DNA of 64,000 nucleotides from Chromobacterium haemolyticum (GTDB lineage Bacteria; Pseudomonadota; Gammaproteobacteria; Burkholderiales; Chromobacteriaceae): NCBI RefSeq assembly GCF_002081825.1, contig NZ_MUKU01000011.1, positions 1 to 64,000 of the forward strand, read 5' to 3'. Shown piece by piece: positions 46,531 to 56,616 of this stretch (position 1 is its first letter; each line of letters starts with the position of its first letter). The notes under the pieces were generated by a model. It saw only the letters and a program-made list of their open reading frames with translations, ran no database searches and was not told where the DNA came from. The position numbers and the translations under genes were made by a program.

Positions 46531-47514
46531 ATGCAAAACAGCGCTTCGGAATTTCTGAAACCTCGTCTTATCGACGTTCAGCCGGTTTCCGCCACTCACG
46601 CTCGTGTGTCGATGGAGCCGTTCGAGCGCGGCTACGCTCATACTCTGGGTAATTCGCTGCGCCGGATTCTGCTGTCGTCGATGCCGGGCTATGCTCCGAC
46701 CGAAGTGACTATCGCTGGCGTTTTGCATGAGTATTCCGCACTTGATGGCGTGCGCGAGGATGTCGTAGACATCCTCCTCAACCTCAAGGGCGTAGTGCTT
46801 AAGCTGCATGGTCGTGACAGTGTTGTGCTGTCCTTGAAAAAGGACGGCGAAGGTGCTGTCTTGGCTGGCGATATCGAACTGCCGCACGATGTGGAAGTGA
46901 TCAATCCGGACCACGTGATTTGTCACATCTCTTCTGGCGGTAAGATCGACATGGAGATCAAGATCGAAAAAGGCCGCGGCTATCAGCCGGTGTCGGTTCG
47001 ATCCAATCATGAAGACAACCGTTCCATCGGTACCATTCAACTGGATGCTTCCTTCTCGCCGGTTCGCCGTGTGAGCTTTGCTGTGGAAAGCGCCCGTGTT
47101 GAGCAGCGTACCGACCTCGACCGCCTGGTTCTCGATATCGAGACCAACGGCGTGATCGAGCCGGAACAGGCAGTGCGCAACGCTGCTCGTATTCTGATGG
47201 ATCAACTGTCGATCTTTGCCGATCTCCAAGGCACAGCGGTTGAAGAAGTCGTTGAAAAGGCGCCGCCGATCGATCCGATCCTGCTGCGTCCGGTAGACGA
47301 TCTTGAACTGACGGTTCGTTCGGCCAACTGCCTGAAAGCTGAGAACATTTATTACATCGGCGATCTGATCCAGCGTACTGAAACCGAGCTTCTGAAGACT
47401 CCGAACCTCGGCCGCAAGTCGCTGAACGAGATCAAGGAAGTTCTCGCTTCCAAAGGCCTGACTCTCGGGATGAAACTCGAGAACTGGCCGCCTGCTGGCC
47501 TCGAAAAGCCGTAA
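46531..47514 (+). CDS. rpoA: RNA polymerase alpha subunit
   Basis: A 327-residue subunit: N-terminal dimerisation domain ('[21 protein letters not shown]') and C-terminal DNA/activator domain ('[20 protein letters not shown]'), joined by a linker at about residues 235-248. ATG 46531 is preferred over 46525 because AGGGA then has normal spacing. Confidence 0.98.
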   Translation: MQNSASEFLKPRLIDVQPVSATHARVSMEPFERGYAHTLGNSLRRILLSSMPGYAPTEVTIAGVLHEYSALDGVREDVVDILLNLKGVVLKLHGRDSVVLSLKKDGEGAVLAGDIELPHDVEVINPDHVICHISSGGKIDMEIKIEKGRGYQPVSVRSNHEDNRSIGTIQLDASFSPVRRVSFAVESARVEQRTDLDRLVLDIETNGVIEPEQAVRNAARILMDQLSIFADLQGTAVEEVVEKAPPIDPILLRPVDDLELTVRSANCLKAENIYYIGDLIQRTETELLKTPNLGRKSLNEIKEVLASKGLTLGMKLENWPPAGLEKP

Positions 47515-47539
47515 GGTTTGAGATAAAAGGACATTAACA

Positions 47540-47935
47540 ATGCGTCATCGTTACAGTAATCGTAAACTGAACCGCACGACCAGCCATCGTCTGGCGATGC
47601 TGCGCAACATGGCGAACTCGCTGCTGAAGCACGAAGTTATCGTGACCACGCTGCCGAAAGCCAAAGAACTGCGTCGTGTGGCCGAGCCGTTGATTACGCT
47701 CGGTAAAAAGCCGTCTCTCGCCAACCGTCGTCTGGCGTTTGACCGCACTCGTGACCGCGATATCGTGGTTAAACTCTTCGACGTTCTCGGCCCGCGCTTC
47801 TCCGCCCGCAATGGTGGTTATGTGCGTATCCTGAAGTACGGTTTCCGCAAGGGCGACAACGCCCCGATGGCTCTGGTAGAGCTGGTGGACCGTGCGGAAG
47901 ATGCCGTAGCGGTTGAAGACAACTCCGCCGAGTAA
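47540..47935 (+). CDS. rplQ: 50S ribosomal protein L17
   Basis: A 131-residue tunnel-exit protein: '[20 protein letters not shown]' start. Last gene of the ribosomal block, followed by a terminator. Confidence 0.98.
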   Translation: MRHRYSNRKLNRTTSHRLAMLRNMANSLLKHEVIVTTLPKAKELRRVAEPLITLGKKPSLANRRLAFDRTRDRDIVVKLFDVLGPRFSARNGGYVRILKYGFRKGDNAPMALVELVDRAEDAVAVEDNSAE

Positions 47936-47950
47936 TCGACGAAGTTGAGG

Positions 47951-47979
47951 AAAAAGCCAGGCGCAAGCCTGGCTTTTTT
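47951..47979 (+). terminator. Terminator of the alpha cluster
   Basis: AAAAAGCCAGGC, loop GCAA, GCCTGGCTTTTT. Confidence 0.92.
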
Positions 47980-47993
47980 CATTGCCGGATAAG

Positions 47994-48020
47994 AAAAAAC
48001 CCGCCTTGCGCGGGTTTTTT
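47994..48020. terminator. Bidirectional terminator facing glsA
   Basis: AAAAAACCCGC, five-base loop, GCGGGTTTTTT. A and T runs on both sides allow use by the minus-strand glutaminase gene and as a back-up for rplQ. Confidence 0.88.
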
Positions 48021-48050
48021 CTTATCCGGTGACCCGGTTGACAGGATGGT

Positions 48051-48977
48051 TTAAAAAATCGATAAGCCGGTACGCGTGGTGAAGCGATCCAACGCTTCCA
48101 GGCCCAGCACCGAATTGCCCTTGCCGTCGAGCTCCGGGCTCCACACGGCGATGCTCATTTTGCCGGGAATGATGGCTAGCATGCCGCCGCCGAGGCCGCT
48201 TTTCACCGGCAGGCCCACTCGGTAGGCGAATTCGCCGGCGGCGTCGTAAGTGCCGCAGGTCAGCATCACCGCGTTGATTTGCTTGGCCTGGCTGCGGCTT
48301 AGCGATTGCAAGCCGTCGCGGGTGATGCCGTGGTTGGCGAGGAACAAGCCTGCATTGGCCAGCTCCACGCAGTTCATCGTGATGCTGCAGCTGTTGAAAT
48401 ATTGCTGAAGTACGTTCTCCACCTCGTTGTCGAGGTTGTCGTAGCTCTTCATGAAGTGGGCCAGCGCTGCGTTGCGGTGGCCGTGGGCGCGCTCGGATTC
48501 GGCGACGCGGGCGTTGCCGCACAAGGTGGCGTTGCCCGACTCCTGGCGCAAGCGGGTCAGCAAGGCGCCGTGGGCGTCGTCAAAATGGCTGACGGCGCGG
48601 TCGGTGACGACCAGCGCGCCTGCGTTGATGAAGGGATTGCGAGGAACGCCGTCCTCGTATTCCAGCTGCACCAGCGAATTGAACGGGTTGCCGGAGGGTT
48701 CTTTGCCGACATGGCTCCATAAGGAGTCGCCATCGGCCTCCAGCGTGAGCGCCAGCATGAAAGCTTTGGAAATACTTTGGATGGAAAAGGGAACGGCGGC
48801 GTCGCCGCAGCGGTAATGGCGGCCATCCAAGGTGGTGATGGCCATGCCGAACTGACGCGGCGGCACTTCGGCCAGCGCCGGAATGTAGTCGGCGACTCGG
48901 CCTTGGCCGTAGTAGGCGACAACTTCTGCGTGGATTTGATCGAGTAGGTCTTGCAAATTCATTAATTCATTCAGCAT
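48051..48977 (-). CDS. glsA: Glutaminase
   Basis: A 308-residue serine-dependent amidohydrolase making glutamate and ammonia from glutamine. The beta-lactamase-like fold motif 'FSIQSISKAFML' carries the Ser-x-x-Lys nucleophile pair; 'NPFINAGALVV' and 'LPVKSGLGGGM' are typical. Start at 48977 or at the ATG 15 bases inside; neither has a strong ribosome site. Confidence 0.94.
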   Translation of the reverse strand: MLNELMNLQDLLDQIHAEVVAYYGQGRVADYIPALAEVPPRQFGMAITTLDGRHYRCGDAAVPFSIQSISKAFMLALTLEADGDSLWSHVGKEPSGNPFNSLVQLEYEDGVPRNPFINAGALVVTDRAVSHFDDAHGALLTRLRQESGNATLCGNARVAESERAHGHRNAALAHFMKSYDNLDNEVENVLQQYFNSCSITMNCVELANAGLFLANHGITRDGLQSLSRSQAKQINAVMLTCGTYDAAGEFAYRVGLPVKSGLGGGMLAIIPGKMSIAVWSPELDGKGNSVLGLEALDRFTTRTGLSIF

Positions 48978-49014
48978 AAATCGGTCAAAACGCCGGTGGC
49001 CCGGCGTTGGGAAA

Positions 49015-49812
49015 TCAAAATTCGTAGCGGGTTTCCAGCACGCTGAAATCGGCGCCCAATTCCAGCAGGCCTTCATTGCGAGGCACCAAATTAACGCCGA
49101 AGCAGACGCCTTCCGGCAAGGTGCGGATGCTGACCAGCGTGCGCAGAGGCTGCTGTTCCGGCGACTTGATGCCGGTATCCGGGTCCACCGTGGTCAGCAC
49201 ACAGCGCGAACATGGCTTGGCGACGTCGAACACCACGCCGCCGATCTGCACGACTTTCCAATCGTCCTCTTCCCAGGCGTAATCGCCGCTGACCACCAGA
49301 TTGGGGCGGAAATGGCGCAGTGTAACCGGCTGATCCAGCTCGTCGTTCAATGCGTCCAGCGATGCCTGATTCACTAGTAGATAGGGGTAGCCGTCGGCGA
49401 AGGACATCGCGTGTTCGCTGTCCTTCAGCCGGCGATTGGAATGCATGCCCAGCCACAGCAGCCGGCAGGGTTCGTTCAGTACTTCGCTGAACCAGCGATC
49501 GACGGCGGCGTCGCCATGATAGGCGGCAAAGTTATCCTTCCATACCGTGGCCGGCGCGTCTTGCTGGTATTGAGTGCTCATTGCCAGTACTGGCGTCTTG
49601 CCTGGAAATTTGAACAGCGCGCCGCCTGGAATCAGGTCTACCTCCACGCGCACTAGCTGCGGATGGGTGCGGGCGGTGAAGAAGCGGCCGTTGTCTCCCG
49701 TCAGCAGCCATTCGCGATCATGCAGCAGGCCCTGCTTGCCGGCGAAGGCGCGGCTGTAGGAAAGGCCGCGACAGGATTTCAACGGATGGACGAACATTTC
49801 GACGAGTTGCAT
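49015..49812 (-). CDS. MOSC-domain protein (YcbX-like)
   Basis: A 265-residue protein with an N-terminal MOSC beta-barrel domain ('VHPLKSCRG', 'DREWLL') and a C-terminal MOSC domain containing 'PCSRCVLTTVDPDTG', whose cysteine is the expected molybdenum-cofactor ligand. YcbX relatives reduce N-hydroxylated bases; the shorter form here lacks the C-terminal 2Fe-2S ferredoxin domain of E. coli YcbX, so its electron supply must differ. The start at 49812 begins 'MQLVEMFVHPLKS', the family N-terminus. Confidence 0.85.
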   Translation of the reverse strand: MQLVEMFVHPLKSCRGLSYSRAFAGKQGLLHDREWLLTGDNGRFFTARTHPQLVRVEVDLIPGGALFKFPGKTPVLAMSTQYQQDAPATVWKDNFAAYHGDAAVDRWFSEVLNEPCRLLWLGMHSNRRLKDSEHAMSFADGYPYLLVNQASLDALNDELDQPVTLRHFRPNLVVSGDYAWEEDDWKVVQIGGVVFDVAKPCSRCVLTTVDPDTGIKSPEQQPLRTLVSIRTLPEGVCFGVNLVPRNEGLLELGADFSVLETRYEF

Positions 49813-49847
49813 GATGGGCTCCGCTAAGCTGTGGTTACCGCATGTTA

Positions 49848-51245
49848 TCACTGCGGCGGGCTACTCAGAAAATCCCACAGCCGACGATCCTGGCTGAAGG
49901 CGACGTTAAAGCGCAGCCAGTCGGAGGGCATGCCGTAGGCGCGGAACAGATGACCGGGCGCGAGCAGGATCTTGTGTTGCTGCGCTTGTTCGGCCAGCCG
50001 CCTGGCGTCTAGCTCTCCGGGGGGCCGCGCCAGCAGGAACAGGCCGTTGGCCGGCCGCGCGAACAGCTGCCAGCCGTGTTCGAGGAACAACTGTTGGCAT
50101 TGCGCTTGCGCTTCGGCCAGCCGTGCGCGCAGCCGCTCCAACTGACGGCGGTAGCGGCCCTCTGACACCAATTCCAGCGCCAGCCTCTCGTTCAGCTCCG
50201 GCGAGGTCAGCCCGGACATCATCTTGTAATGAACGATGTGCTCTAGCAGTTCGGACGGGCCGCACAGATAGCCGACGCGCAGGCCCGGCGATAGCGACTT
50301 GGAGAAACTGTCGATGTAGAGCACGCGCTTGAGGCCGTCCAGTGCCGCCAGCGCGGGTTGGCGGTCGCCGGCGAAGTCCGCGGAAACATTGTCCTCCACA
50401 ATCAGGAAGTCGTACTCCTCAGCCAGCCGCAACACCTGGTGGGCGATGGACGGCGCATAGCTGGCGCCGGTGGGGTTTTGCAGCCAGGGGTTGGTGAAGA
50501 AGGCCCGCGGTCGATGCTGGAGCAGCAGCGCGCGCAATTGCTCGAGATCGGGACCGTGTTCGGTCCAAGGCACCGGCACCAGCTTGAACTCGCGAAACGC
50601 CAGGCAGGACAGCAGGTTGCAATAACCGGGATCATCCACCAGCACGGTGTCTCCGGCTTGAAGCAGCGCGCAGGCCGCCATGTCCAGCGCGCGGCTGGCG
50701 CCCTGGGTCAGTGCGATGTCGTCGGCGCGAGCCTGGATGCCGCGTTCGCTCAGACGGTCGGCCAAATGTTCGCGCAAAGGCAGAAAGCCCTTTGGGTCGC
50801 CGTAGCCGGGAGCGACGACGGCGTCGCGGGCCAGTTGCCGCAGCGCTTTTTGTTGAGCTTCGGCGTCGTACCAGTGGGAGGGCAGCCAGCCGCAGCCGGC
50901 GAACAGGGTATTGGCGTCTTGCTGGTAAATCTTGCGCAGCAGCCAGTATTCGTCCACCGGCCAGACGCGAGGAGCTGCCGGCAGATCGGGTGGCCGGCTT
51001 TCCCGCCTAGCCTCCACGTAAAAGCCCGAGCCCGGTCGCGCGGCCAGATAGCCCAGAGTCACCAGCCTATCGTAGGCCTCGGCCACGGTGAAAGGGCTGA
51101 CGTCCAGCTCCCCGGCCATTCTGCGAATAGATGGGATTTTTGCGCCTTTACGCCATTGGCCGCATTGGATGGCGGAAATAGCTGAATTGACGATGTTTTC
51201 AACCAATGTAATGCCATCTATGGGCATAAGATTCAGGCTAGCCAT
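49848..51245 (-). CDS. MocR-family (GntR/aminotransferase) transcriptional regulator
   Basis: A 465-residue protein with N-terminal GntR winged helix ('KIPSIRRMAGELDVSPFTVAEAYDRLVTLGYL', residues 36-67) and a fold-type I aminotransferase domain with PLP lysine in 'YIDSFSKSLSPGLRVGYL'. MocR proteins sense amino compounds through PLP and usually act next to their own gene. The target cannot be read from the sequence; candidates are the divergent chemoreceptor gene or the transaminase operon 2.4 kb away. Confidence 0.9.
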   Translation of the reverse strand: MASLNLMPIDGITLVENIVNSAISAIQCGQWRKGAKIPSIRRMAGELDVSPFTVAEAYDRLVTLGYLAARPGSGFYVEARRESRPPDLPAAPRVWPVDEYWLLRKIYQQDANTLFAGCGWLPSHWYDAEAQQKALRQLARDAVVAPGYGDPKGFLPLREHLADRLSERGIQARADDIALTQGASRALDMAACALLQAGDTVLVDDPGYCNLLSCLAFREFKLVPVPWTEHGPDLEQLRALLLQHRPRAFFTNPWLQNPTGASYAPSIAHQVLRLAEEYDFLIVEDNVSADFAGDRQPALAALDGLKRVLYIDSFSKSLSPGLRVGYLCGPSELLEHIVHYKMMSGLTSPELNERLALELVSEGRYRRQLERLRARLAEAQAQCQQLFLEHGWQLFARPANGLFLLARPPGELDARRLAEQAQQHKILLAPGHLFRAYGMPSDWLRFNVAFSQDRRLWDFLSSPPQ

Positions 51246-51296
51246 TGCGCACTATTTGAGCATCATTGATATTGGGCCTGTCCGTTGAGAACAGCT

Positions 51297-51312
51297 TGTG
51301 ATAAATATCACG
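51297..51312. promoter_or_regulatory. CRP/FNR-type palindrome upstream of the chemoreceptor
   Basis: TGTGA-TAAATA-TCACG matches the CRP consensus TGTGA-N6-TCACA at nine of ten positions. It lies between the divergent MocR and chemoreceptor genes, 52 bases from the MocR start and 180 from the chemoreceptor start. Confidence 0.5.
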
Positions 51313-51491
51313 TCATAAGCCGGATGGCATGTCGCAGCCGTCAATCTGTATGTTTTTTGTTGAGCTTTGCTGACGGAACGGCTAAGACAAGAACAGAGCC
51401 TACCGGCATTGAGAATGATCATAACAGTGCTTTGTCGCGGAATGACAAGCAATCGCGGCGAGCCAAGTCGAATTGGGGATGGAGGACGGAA

Positions 51492-53369
51492 ATGCGCTCT
51501 TTGCGTGTAAAGTTGATTGTATTCATTGCAGTGCTGCTGGTTTTGCTGGGCGCCATTATTACGACCTTGGTGTATACCCAGATGCGCAACGAGATTGTTC
51601 AGGGCGTGGACAATGAGTTGTCCAGCACCTCGCGCGGATACGCCAATCTGGTCAAGGACTGGTACGGCGGCAAGGTCAAGGTGGTGATAGCCGGCAATCC
51701 GGTGGTGGGAACGCCGGAGCCTATGCCGATGCTGGCTCGCTTGAGTCAGGCCGGCGGCTACGACATGACCTATATCGGCACGGCTGATCACAAAATGATC
51801 CGTTCCGACTTCAAGCCGCAACCGGCGGGTTACGATCCTGTGGCGCGTCCTTGGTATCAGCAGGCTCAGGCCAGCGGCAAGCCGGGCGTATCCGATCCCT
51901 ACGTCGATTTCGACACCAAGAAATTGGTGGTGACTTTCGTGTCCCCGGTGTTCGACGGTTCCACGCTGAAAGCGGTGGTGGGCGGCGACATCTTCATCGA
52001 CGATCTGGTCAAGACCGTGCTGTCCGCCAAGTTGCGGGGCAACGGTTACGCCTTCCTGGTGGATAAGGCCGGCAAGGTGATCGCGCACCCGGACACCACC
52101 TTGACGCTGAAGCCGCTGGCGGAAAAAGTGCCGGCGTTGACCGGTGAGAAGCTGGTGCAGTTGTCCACTAGCAGTGCGATGGAGGAAATCGAAGTCAACG
52201 GCGAGACCAAGCTGGTGCAAGTCGATCCGGTGGAAGGCACCAACTGGTTGCTGGGCGTGATGATAGACAAGTCCGTGGTCAACGAGCCGCTGGAAAAACT
52301 GCTGTTGACCGTGGTGGGCTTGGGCGCGCTGTGCGTGGTGGTGCTGATCCCGGTGGCCAGCGTGATGCTGAGCAAGATGTTGGCCGGCCTTGGCCGCTTG
52401 CGCAACGCGATGCTGGAGATATCCAAGGGCGAGGGCGATTTGACCCGCCGCATCGAAGTGCAGGGCCAGGATGAGATCGCGGAGACCGCCACCGCGTTCA
52501 ACAGCTTCATTCATCGTTTGCAAAGCATGTTCGTGGCGGTGCGCACCGAGGCGGAAAACGTCACCAACGGCGTGCAGAGCGTGGCGACAACGGTGGATCA
52601 GGTGGCGCGTGATTCCCGGCAAATTTCCGATGTGTCCAGCTCCAACGCCGCAACGCTGGAGGAAATCACCGTCAGCATTTCCCATATCGCCGACGCCGCG
52701 CGCGAGGCGGATTCGCTGGTCAACCACACCGGCACCGTGTCCAGCGAAAGTGCGGACGAAATGCAGCGCATCTCCCGCGAGATGAATAGTACGGTGGAGG
52801 CGGTGAAGGGCTTGTCCGGCATGTTGGTGTCGCTGGATCAGCGCTCGCAGCAGATCAGCGGCATTACCAATGTGATCAAGGATATCGCCGATCAAACCAA
52901 CTTGTTGGCCTTGAACGCGGCGATCGAAGCGGCGCGCGCAGGCGAAATGGGCCGCGGCTTTGCGGTGGTGGCGGACGAAGTTCGCAAACTGGCCGAGCGC
53001 ACCGGCCAGGCCACGGTGGAAATTTCCAGCATGGTCAGCACCATCCGTGAGGAAACCAGCCAGGCGGTGACCAATATGCAGCGCACCGTCAGCTCGGTGG
53101 ACGGTGGCGTAGAACTGACAGACAGCGCGGTGCAGCGTATTGAGCAGATCCAGCAGGCGATGCAGGAGGTGATGGCCAAGATGAACGAGATCACCTTGTC
53201 CACCAGCGAGCAACATAAGGCCACTACTTTGATTGCGCAGAGCACTGAGCAGATCAACGGCCGCATCGTCGACAGCGACGGCGCATTGCAGACGGTGCAC
53301 GATACGCTGAATGATCTATCGCAGGCGGCCAAAGATATGCGGCAGCTGTTCTCCAGCTTCCGCGTCTGA
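51492..53369 (+). CDS. Methyl-accepting chemotaxis protein with Cache sensor
   Basis: A 625-residue chemoreceptor. Membrane helix 1 at residues 7-30, periplasmic double-Cache-like domain (about 35-270, with '[21 protein letters not shown]'), helix 2 (about 275-298), HAMP, then the signalling domain with hairpin tip '[21 protein letters not shown]'. Such dCache sensors often bind amino or organic acids. GGAGGACGGA sits directly before the ATG at 51492. Its TGA stop is one copy of the target duplication of MITE copy 2. Confidence 0.93.
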   Translation: MRSLRVKLIVFIAVLLVLLGAIITTLVYTQMRNEIVQGVDNELSSTSRGYANLVKDWYGGKVKVVIAGNPVVGTPEPMPMLARLSQAGGYDMTYIGTADHKMIRSDFKPQPAGYDPVARPWYQQAQASGKPGVSDPYVDFDTKKLVVTFVSPVFDGSTLKAVVGGDIFIDDLVKTVLSAKLRGNGYAFLVDKAGKVIAHPDTTLTLKPLAEKVPALTGEKLVQLSTSSAMEEIEVNGETKLVQVDPVEGTNWLLGVMIDKSVVNEPLEKLLLTVVGLGALCVVVLIPVASVMLSKMLAGLGRLRNAMLEISKGEGDLTRRIEVQGQDEIAETATAFNSFIHRLQSMFVAVRTEAENVTNGVQSVATTVDQVARDSRQISDVSSSNAATLEEITVSISHIADAAREADSLVNHTGTVSSESADEMQRISREMNSTVEAVKGLSGMLVSLDQRSQQISGITNVIKDIADQTNLLALNAAIEAARAGEMGRGFAVVADEVRKLAERTGQATVEISSMVSTIREETSQAVTNMQRTVSSVDGGVELTDSAVQRIEQIQQAMQEVMAKMNEITLSTSEQHKATTLIAQSTEQINGRIVDSDGALQTVHDTLNDLSQAAKDMRQLFSSFRV

Positions 53370-53419
53370 GAACCTGTTCAATATCTGTTGCGCGCTTGTA
53401 AGACCTGAACACGTTCTGA
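53367..53419. mobile_element. MITE-like element, copy 2 (47-bp minimal form plus TGA duplication)
   Basis: The element spans 53370-53416, flanked by TGA at 53367-53369 and 53417-53419. Ends are GAACCTGTTCA and, inverted, GAACGTGTTCA. It keeps the 'ATCTGTTGCGCG' segment next to the left end but has lost the middle found in copies 1 and 3. The left TGA is the stop codon of the chemoreceptor gene. Confidence 0.8.
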
Positions 53420-53439
53420 ACGAGTGCAACTGTCTTGTG

Positions 53440-53466
53440 AAAACCCGGCTACGGCCGGGTTTTTTC
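53440..53466 (+). terminator. Terminator after the chemoreceptor gene
   Basis: AAACCCGGC, loop TACG, GCCGGGTTT, then further Ts. Lies just behind MITE copy 2. Confidence 0.88.
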
Positions 53467-53476
53467 ATAGTTTTGA

Positions 53477-53549
53477 CTGTACTGGCGATTTTGCCGATAC
53501 GGGACTGTGCAAATTCGCGCCAACTGTACCTGTAATTGTATTGGTGCAG
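53477..53549 (+). promoter_or_regulatory. Repeated CTGTRC operator-like sites before the transaminase gene
   Basis: CTGTACT (53477), CTGTGCA (53505) and CTGTACC (53524) occur in direct orientation, and GGTGCAG (53543-53549) is the inverted partner of the last, 12 bases away. The cluster ends 48 bases before the transaminase start. Repeats of this kind suit a MocR/GntR-type regulator; no binding protein is proven. Confidence 0.45.
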
Positions 53550-53597
53550 CCGCTAGATTAGTTGTCATCATTCGGCCGAGAGCCAGGGGAGACAACG

Positions 53598-54914
53598 ATG
53601 AATCAGCCGCAGATGGACGCGTTCTGGATGCCCTTCACCGCCAACCGCCAGTTCAAGAGCGCCCCGCGCATGCTGGTGAGTGCCGACGGCATGTATTACA
53701 CCGACGACCAAGGCCGCCAGATCCTGGACGGCAGCGCCGGCTTGTGGTGTGTGACCGCCGGCCACAACCGCAAGCCCATCGTCGAGGCGGTGCAGCGCCA
53801 AGTGGCGACGCTGGATTACGCGCCGCCGTTCCAGATGGCGCACCCCAAGGCCTTCGAGGCCGCAGACAAGCTGGTGGCGATGGCACCCAAGGGCTTGAGT
53901 AAGGCCTTCTTCGTGGGTTCCGGCTCGGAGGCGGTGGACACCGCGCTGAAGATGGCGGTAGCTTATCACCGCGTGCGCGGCGACGCCGCCCGCGTCAAGC
54001 TGATCGGCCGCGAGCGCGGCTATCACGGCGTCAACTTTGGCGGCATCTCGGTGGGCGGCATGGCCGGCAACCGCAAACACTTTCCGGTGTCCCTGCCGGC
54101 GGTGGACCATTTGCGCAGCACTCACGACCTTGCCCGCAACGCTTTCAGCCGCGGCGAGCCCGAGCACGGCGCCGAGTTCGCCGACGAACTGGAAGCGCGC
54201 ATCCTGACCCTGCACGATCCGTCCACCATCGCCGCCGTCATTGTCGAGCCGATGGCCGGCTCCACCGGCGTGCTGATCCCGCCCAAGGGCTATTTGCGGC
54301 GCCTGCGCGAAATTTGCGACCGCTACGGCATCCTGCTGATCTTCGACGAGGTGATTACCGGCTTCGGCCGCCTGGGCGCGGATTGGGCGGCCAACAAGTT
54401 TGGCGTGCTGCCGGACATCATCACTTGCGCCAAGGGCCTGACCAATGGTGTGGTGCCGATGGGCGCGCTGCTGGTGAAGCCGGAGATCCACGACGCTTTC
54501 ATGGCCGCCGCCGGCGAGCGCATGATTGAGTTCCCCCACGGCTACACCTATTCCGCCCACCCGCTGGCCTGCGCCGCGGCGATCGCCTCGTTGGACCTGT
54601 ACCGCGAGGAGCAGTTGTTCGAGCGCGCCGCCGGGCTGTCCGCTTATTTCGAGGAGCGCGCGCACGCTTTGCGCGGCCAGCCCTACGTCAAGGACATCCG
54701 CAACCTGGGCCTGGTGGCCGGCATCGAAATGGACAGCCGCCCCGGCGCGGCCGGGCAGCGCGGTTTCGACGTCTTCCTCAAGTGCTGGGAACAAGGCGTG
54801 CTGGTGCGCTTCACGGGCGACATCCTGGCGGTGTCGCCGCCCTTGATCATCGAAAAGCACGAGATCGACCGGCTGTTCGACACCATCGCCTCCGCCTTGC
54901 GCGCCTGCGAGTAA
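53598..54914 (+). CDS. Omega-amino acid (beta-alanine):pyruvate transaminase
   Basis: A 438-residue class III PLP aminotransferase. 'DAFWMPFTANRQFK', 'GLWCVTAGHNRK', 'GSGSEAVDTALKMA', 'GYHGVNFGGISVGG', 'LIFDEVITGFGRLG' and the PLP-lysine 'CAKGLTNGVVP' follow the Pseudomonas beta-alanine:pyruvate transaminase closely. The next gene encodes an MmsA-type dehydrogenase that would take malonate semialdehyde to acetyl-CoA, so the pair makes a beta-alanine or related amine route. GGGGAGA precedes the ATG. Confidence 0.88.
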   Translation: MNQPQMDAFWMPFTANRQFKSAPRMLVSADGMYYTDDQGRQILDGSAGLWCVTAGHNRKPIVEAVQRQVATLDYAPPFQMAHPKAFEAADKLVAMAPKGLSKAFFVGSGSEAVDTALKMAVAYHRVRGDAARVKLIGRERGYHGVNFGGISVGGMAGNRKHFPVSLPAVDHLRSTHDLARNAFSRGEPEHGAEFADELEARILTLHDPSTIAAVIVEPMAGSTGVLIPPKGYLRRLREICDRYGILLIFDEVITGFGRLGADWAANKFGVLPDIITCAKGLTNGVVPMGALLVKPEIHDAFMAAAGERMIEFPHGYTYSAHPLACAAAIASLDLYREEQLFERAAGLSAYFEERAHALRGQPYVKDIRNLGLVAGIEMDSRPGAAGQRGFDVFLKCWEQGVLVRFTGDILAVSPPLIIEKHEIDRLFDTIASALRACE

Positions 54915-54956
54915 GCGCGGCGCCGAATACTCAATTCATTCGAATCGGAACATAAG

Positions 54957-56444
54957 ATGCAGACCATTCCTCATTACATCGGCGGCGAACGCTGCGAAGG
55001 CCAGAGCGGCCGCTTTGGCGATGTCTACAACCCGGCGTTGGGCAGCGTCGCCGCCCGCGTGCCGCTGACGAGCCCGGACGAGGTCCAGGCCGCGGTGGCG
55101 GCGGCACGCAAGGCCTTCCCTGCCTGGGCGGAAACCTCGCCGCTGAAGCGGGCGCGGGTGATGTTCAAGTTCAAGGAGTTGCTGGAGCAGAACCAGCAGC
55201 GGCTGGCGGCGCTGATCTCCAGCGAGCACGGAAAGGTGGTGTCCGACGCCATCGGCGAGGTTGCCCGCGGCCTGGAGGTGGTGGAGTTCGCCTGCGGCAT
55301 TCCGCAACTGCTGAAAGGCGAGTTCACCGAACAGGTGGGCGGTGGCATCGACAGTCATTCCATGCGCCAGCCGCTGGGCGTGGTGGCCGGGATCACCCCG
55401 TTCAACTTTCCGGCCATGGTGCCGCTGTGGATGTTCCCGGTCGCCTTGGCCTGCGGCAACTGTTTCATCCTCAAACCGTCCGAGCGCGACCCGTCCGCCG
55501 CGCTGCTATTGGCGGAACTGCTGCAGCAGGCCGGCTTGCCGGCCGGCGTGTTCAGCGTGGTGCACGGCGACAAGCAGGCGGTGGACGCTTTGCTCGTCCA
55601 TCCTGACATCGCCGCGCTCAGCTTCGTCGGCTCAACGCCCATCGCCCAGTACATCTACGAAACCGGCGCGCGTCACGGCAAGCGGGTGCAGGCGCTGGGC
55701 GGCGCCAAGAACCACCTGGTGGTGATGCCGGACGCGGATCTGGACGGCGCGGTGGAGGCTCTGATCGGCGCCGCTTACGGCTCGGCCGGCGAGCGCTGCA
55801 TGGCGATCTCGGTGGTGTTGGCGGTGGGCGATATCGGCGACGCGCTGGTGGAACGGTTGGCCGAACGCGCGCGCAATCTGAAGATAGGCGTGGGCGACGA
55901 CGCGGCGGCGGAAATGGGGCCGTTGGTGACGCGCCAGCATTTGGACAAGGTGACGGGCTATGTCGATCAGGGCGTGGCCGAAGGCGCGCAACTGGTGGTG
56001 GACGGCCGCGGCTACCGCCATCCCGGTCACGAGGACGGGTTTTTCCTCGGCGGCTGCTTGTTCGACCATGTGACGCCGGAGATGACCATCTATAAGGAGG
56101 AAATCTTCGGGCCGGTGCTGGCGGTAGTGCGGGTGGCGGACTTCGACAGCGCGGTCAGCCTGATCAACGCCCATCCCTTCGCCAACGGCACCAGCATCTT
56201 CACCCGTTCCGGCGGCGCCGCGCGCGAGTTCAGTCACCGCATTCAGGTGGGCATGGTGGGCATCAATGTGCCGATCCCGGTACCGATGGCTTTCCACAGC
56301 TTTGGCGGCTGGAAGGCCTCGCTGTTCGGCGACCACCATATGCACGGCCCGGAGGGTGTGCGTTTCTATACCCGGATGAAGACGGTGACCAGCCGCTGGC
56401 CGGCCAAGATGACCGCCGAATTCGTGATGCCGACAATGAAGTAA
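54957..56444 (+). CDS. mmsA: Methylmalonate/malonate-semialdehyde dehydrogenase (CoA-acylating)
   Basis: A 495-residue aldehyde dehydrogenase of the MmsA type: '[20 protein letters not shown]', '[16 protein letters not shown]' and the catalytic cysteine in '[13 protein letters not shown]'. MmsA uses CoA instead of water to release acyl-CoA and CO2. It follows the transaminase by 42 bases. Its natural substrate here is inferred to be malonate semialdehyde. Valine breakdown is the alternative, but no other mms genes are near. Confidence 0.9.
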   Translation: MQTIPHYIGGERCEGQSGRFGDVYNPALGSVAARVPLTSPDEVQAAVAAARKAFPAWAETSPLKRARVMFKFKELLEQNQQRLAALISSEHGKVVSDAIGEVARGLEVVEFACGIPQLLKGEFTEQVGGGIDSHSMRQPLGVVAGITPFNFPAMVPLWMFPVALACGNCFILKPSERDPSAALLLAELLQQAGLPAGVFSVVHGDKQAVDALLVHPDIAALSFVGSTPIAQYIYETGARHGKRVQALGGAKNHLVVMPDADLDGAVEALIGAAYGSAGERCMAISVVLAVGDIGDALVERLAERARNLKIGVGDDAAAEMGPLVTRQHLDKVTGYVDQGVAEGAQLVVDGRGYRHPGHEDGFFLGGCLFDHVTPEMTIYKEEIFGPVLAVVRVADFDSAVSLINAHPFANGTSIFTRSGGAAREFSHRIQVGMVGINVPIPVPMAFHSFGGWKASLFGDHHMHGPEGVRFYTRMKTVTSRWPAKMTAEFVMPTMK

Positions 56445-56460
56445 GGACGGAATGATGACT

Positions 56461-56510
56461 CTGGACGCGTGCTCGCGTCCAGTTTAACCCGGAGCGATCC
56501 GGGTTTTTTT
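56461..56510 (+). terminator. Tandem hairpin terminator after mmsA
   Basis: First hairpin CTGGACGCG, loop TGCT, CGCGTCCAG (56461-56482); second AACCCGGA, loop GCGA, TCCGGGTT with a run of Ts (56486-56510). Confidence 0.88.
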
Positions 56511-56616
56511 ATGCTATTGATATTTTTCATCGAAATGCCTCAAACTGGGATTAATCGCATAAGAAAGAGCGATAAGCACTGTCTAGAATAAGCTAACAAG
56601 GTGTGGGGAGATGGAG

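Noticed and set aside
56550-56575. GAGCGATAA upstream of the second chemoreceptor as a sigma-28 -10 element
   Set aside because: The -10 resembles GCCGATAA but no TAAA lies at the required 15-base distance.
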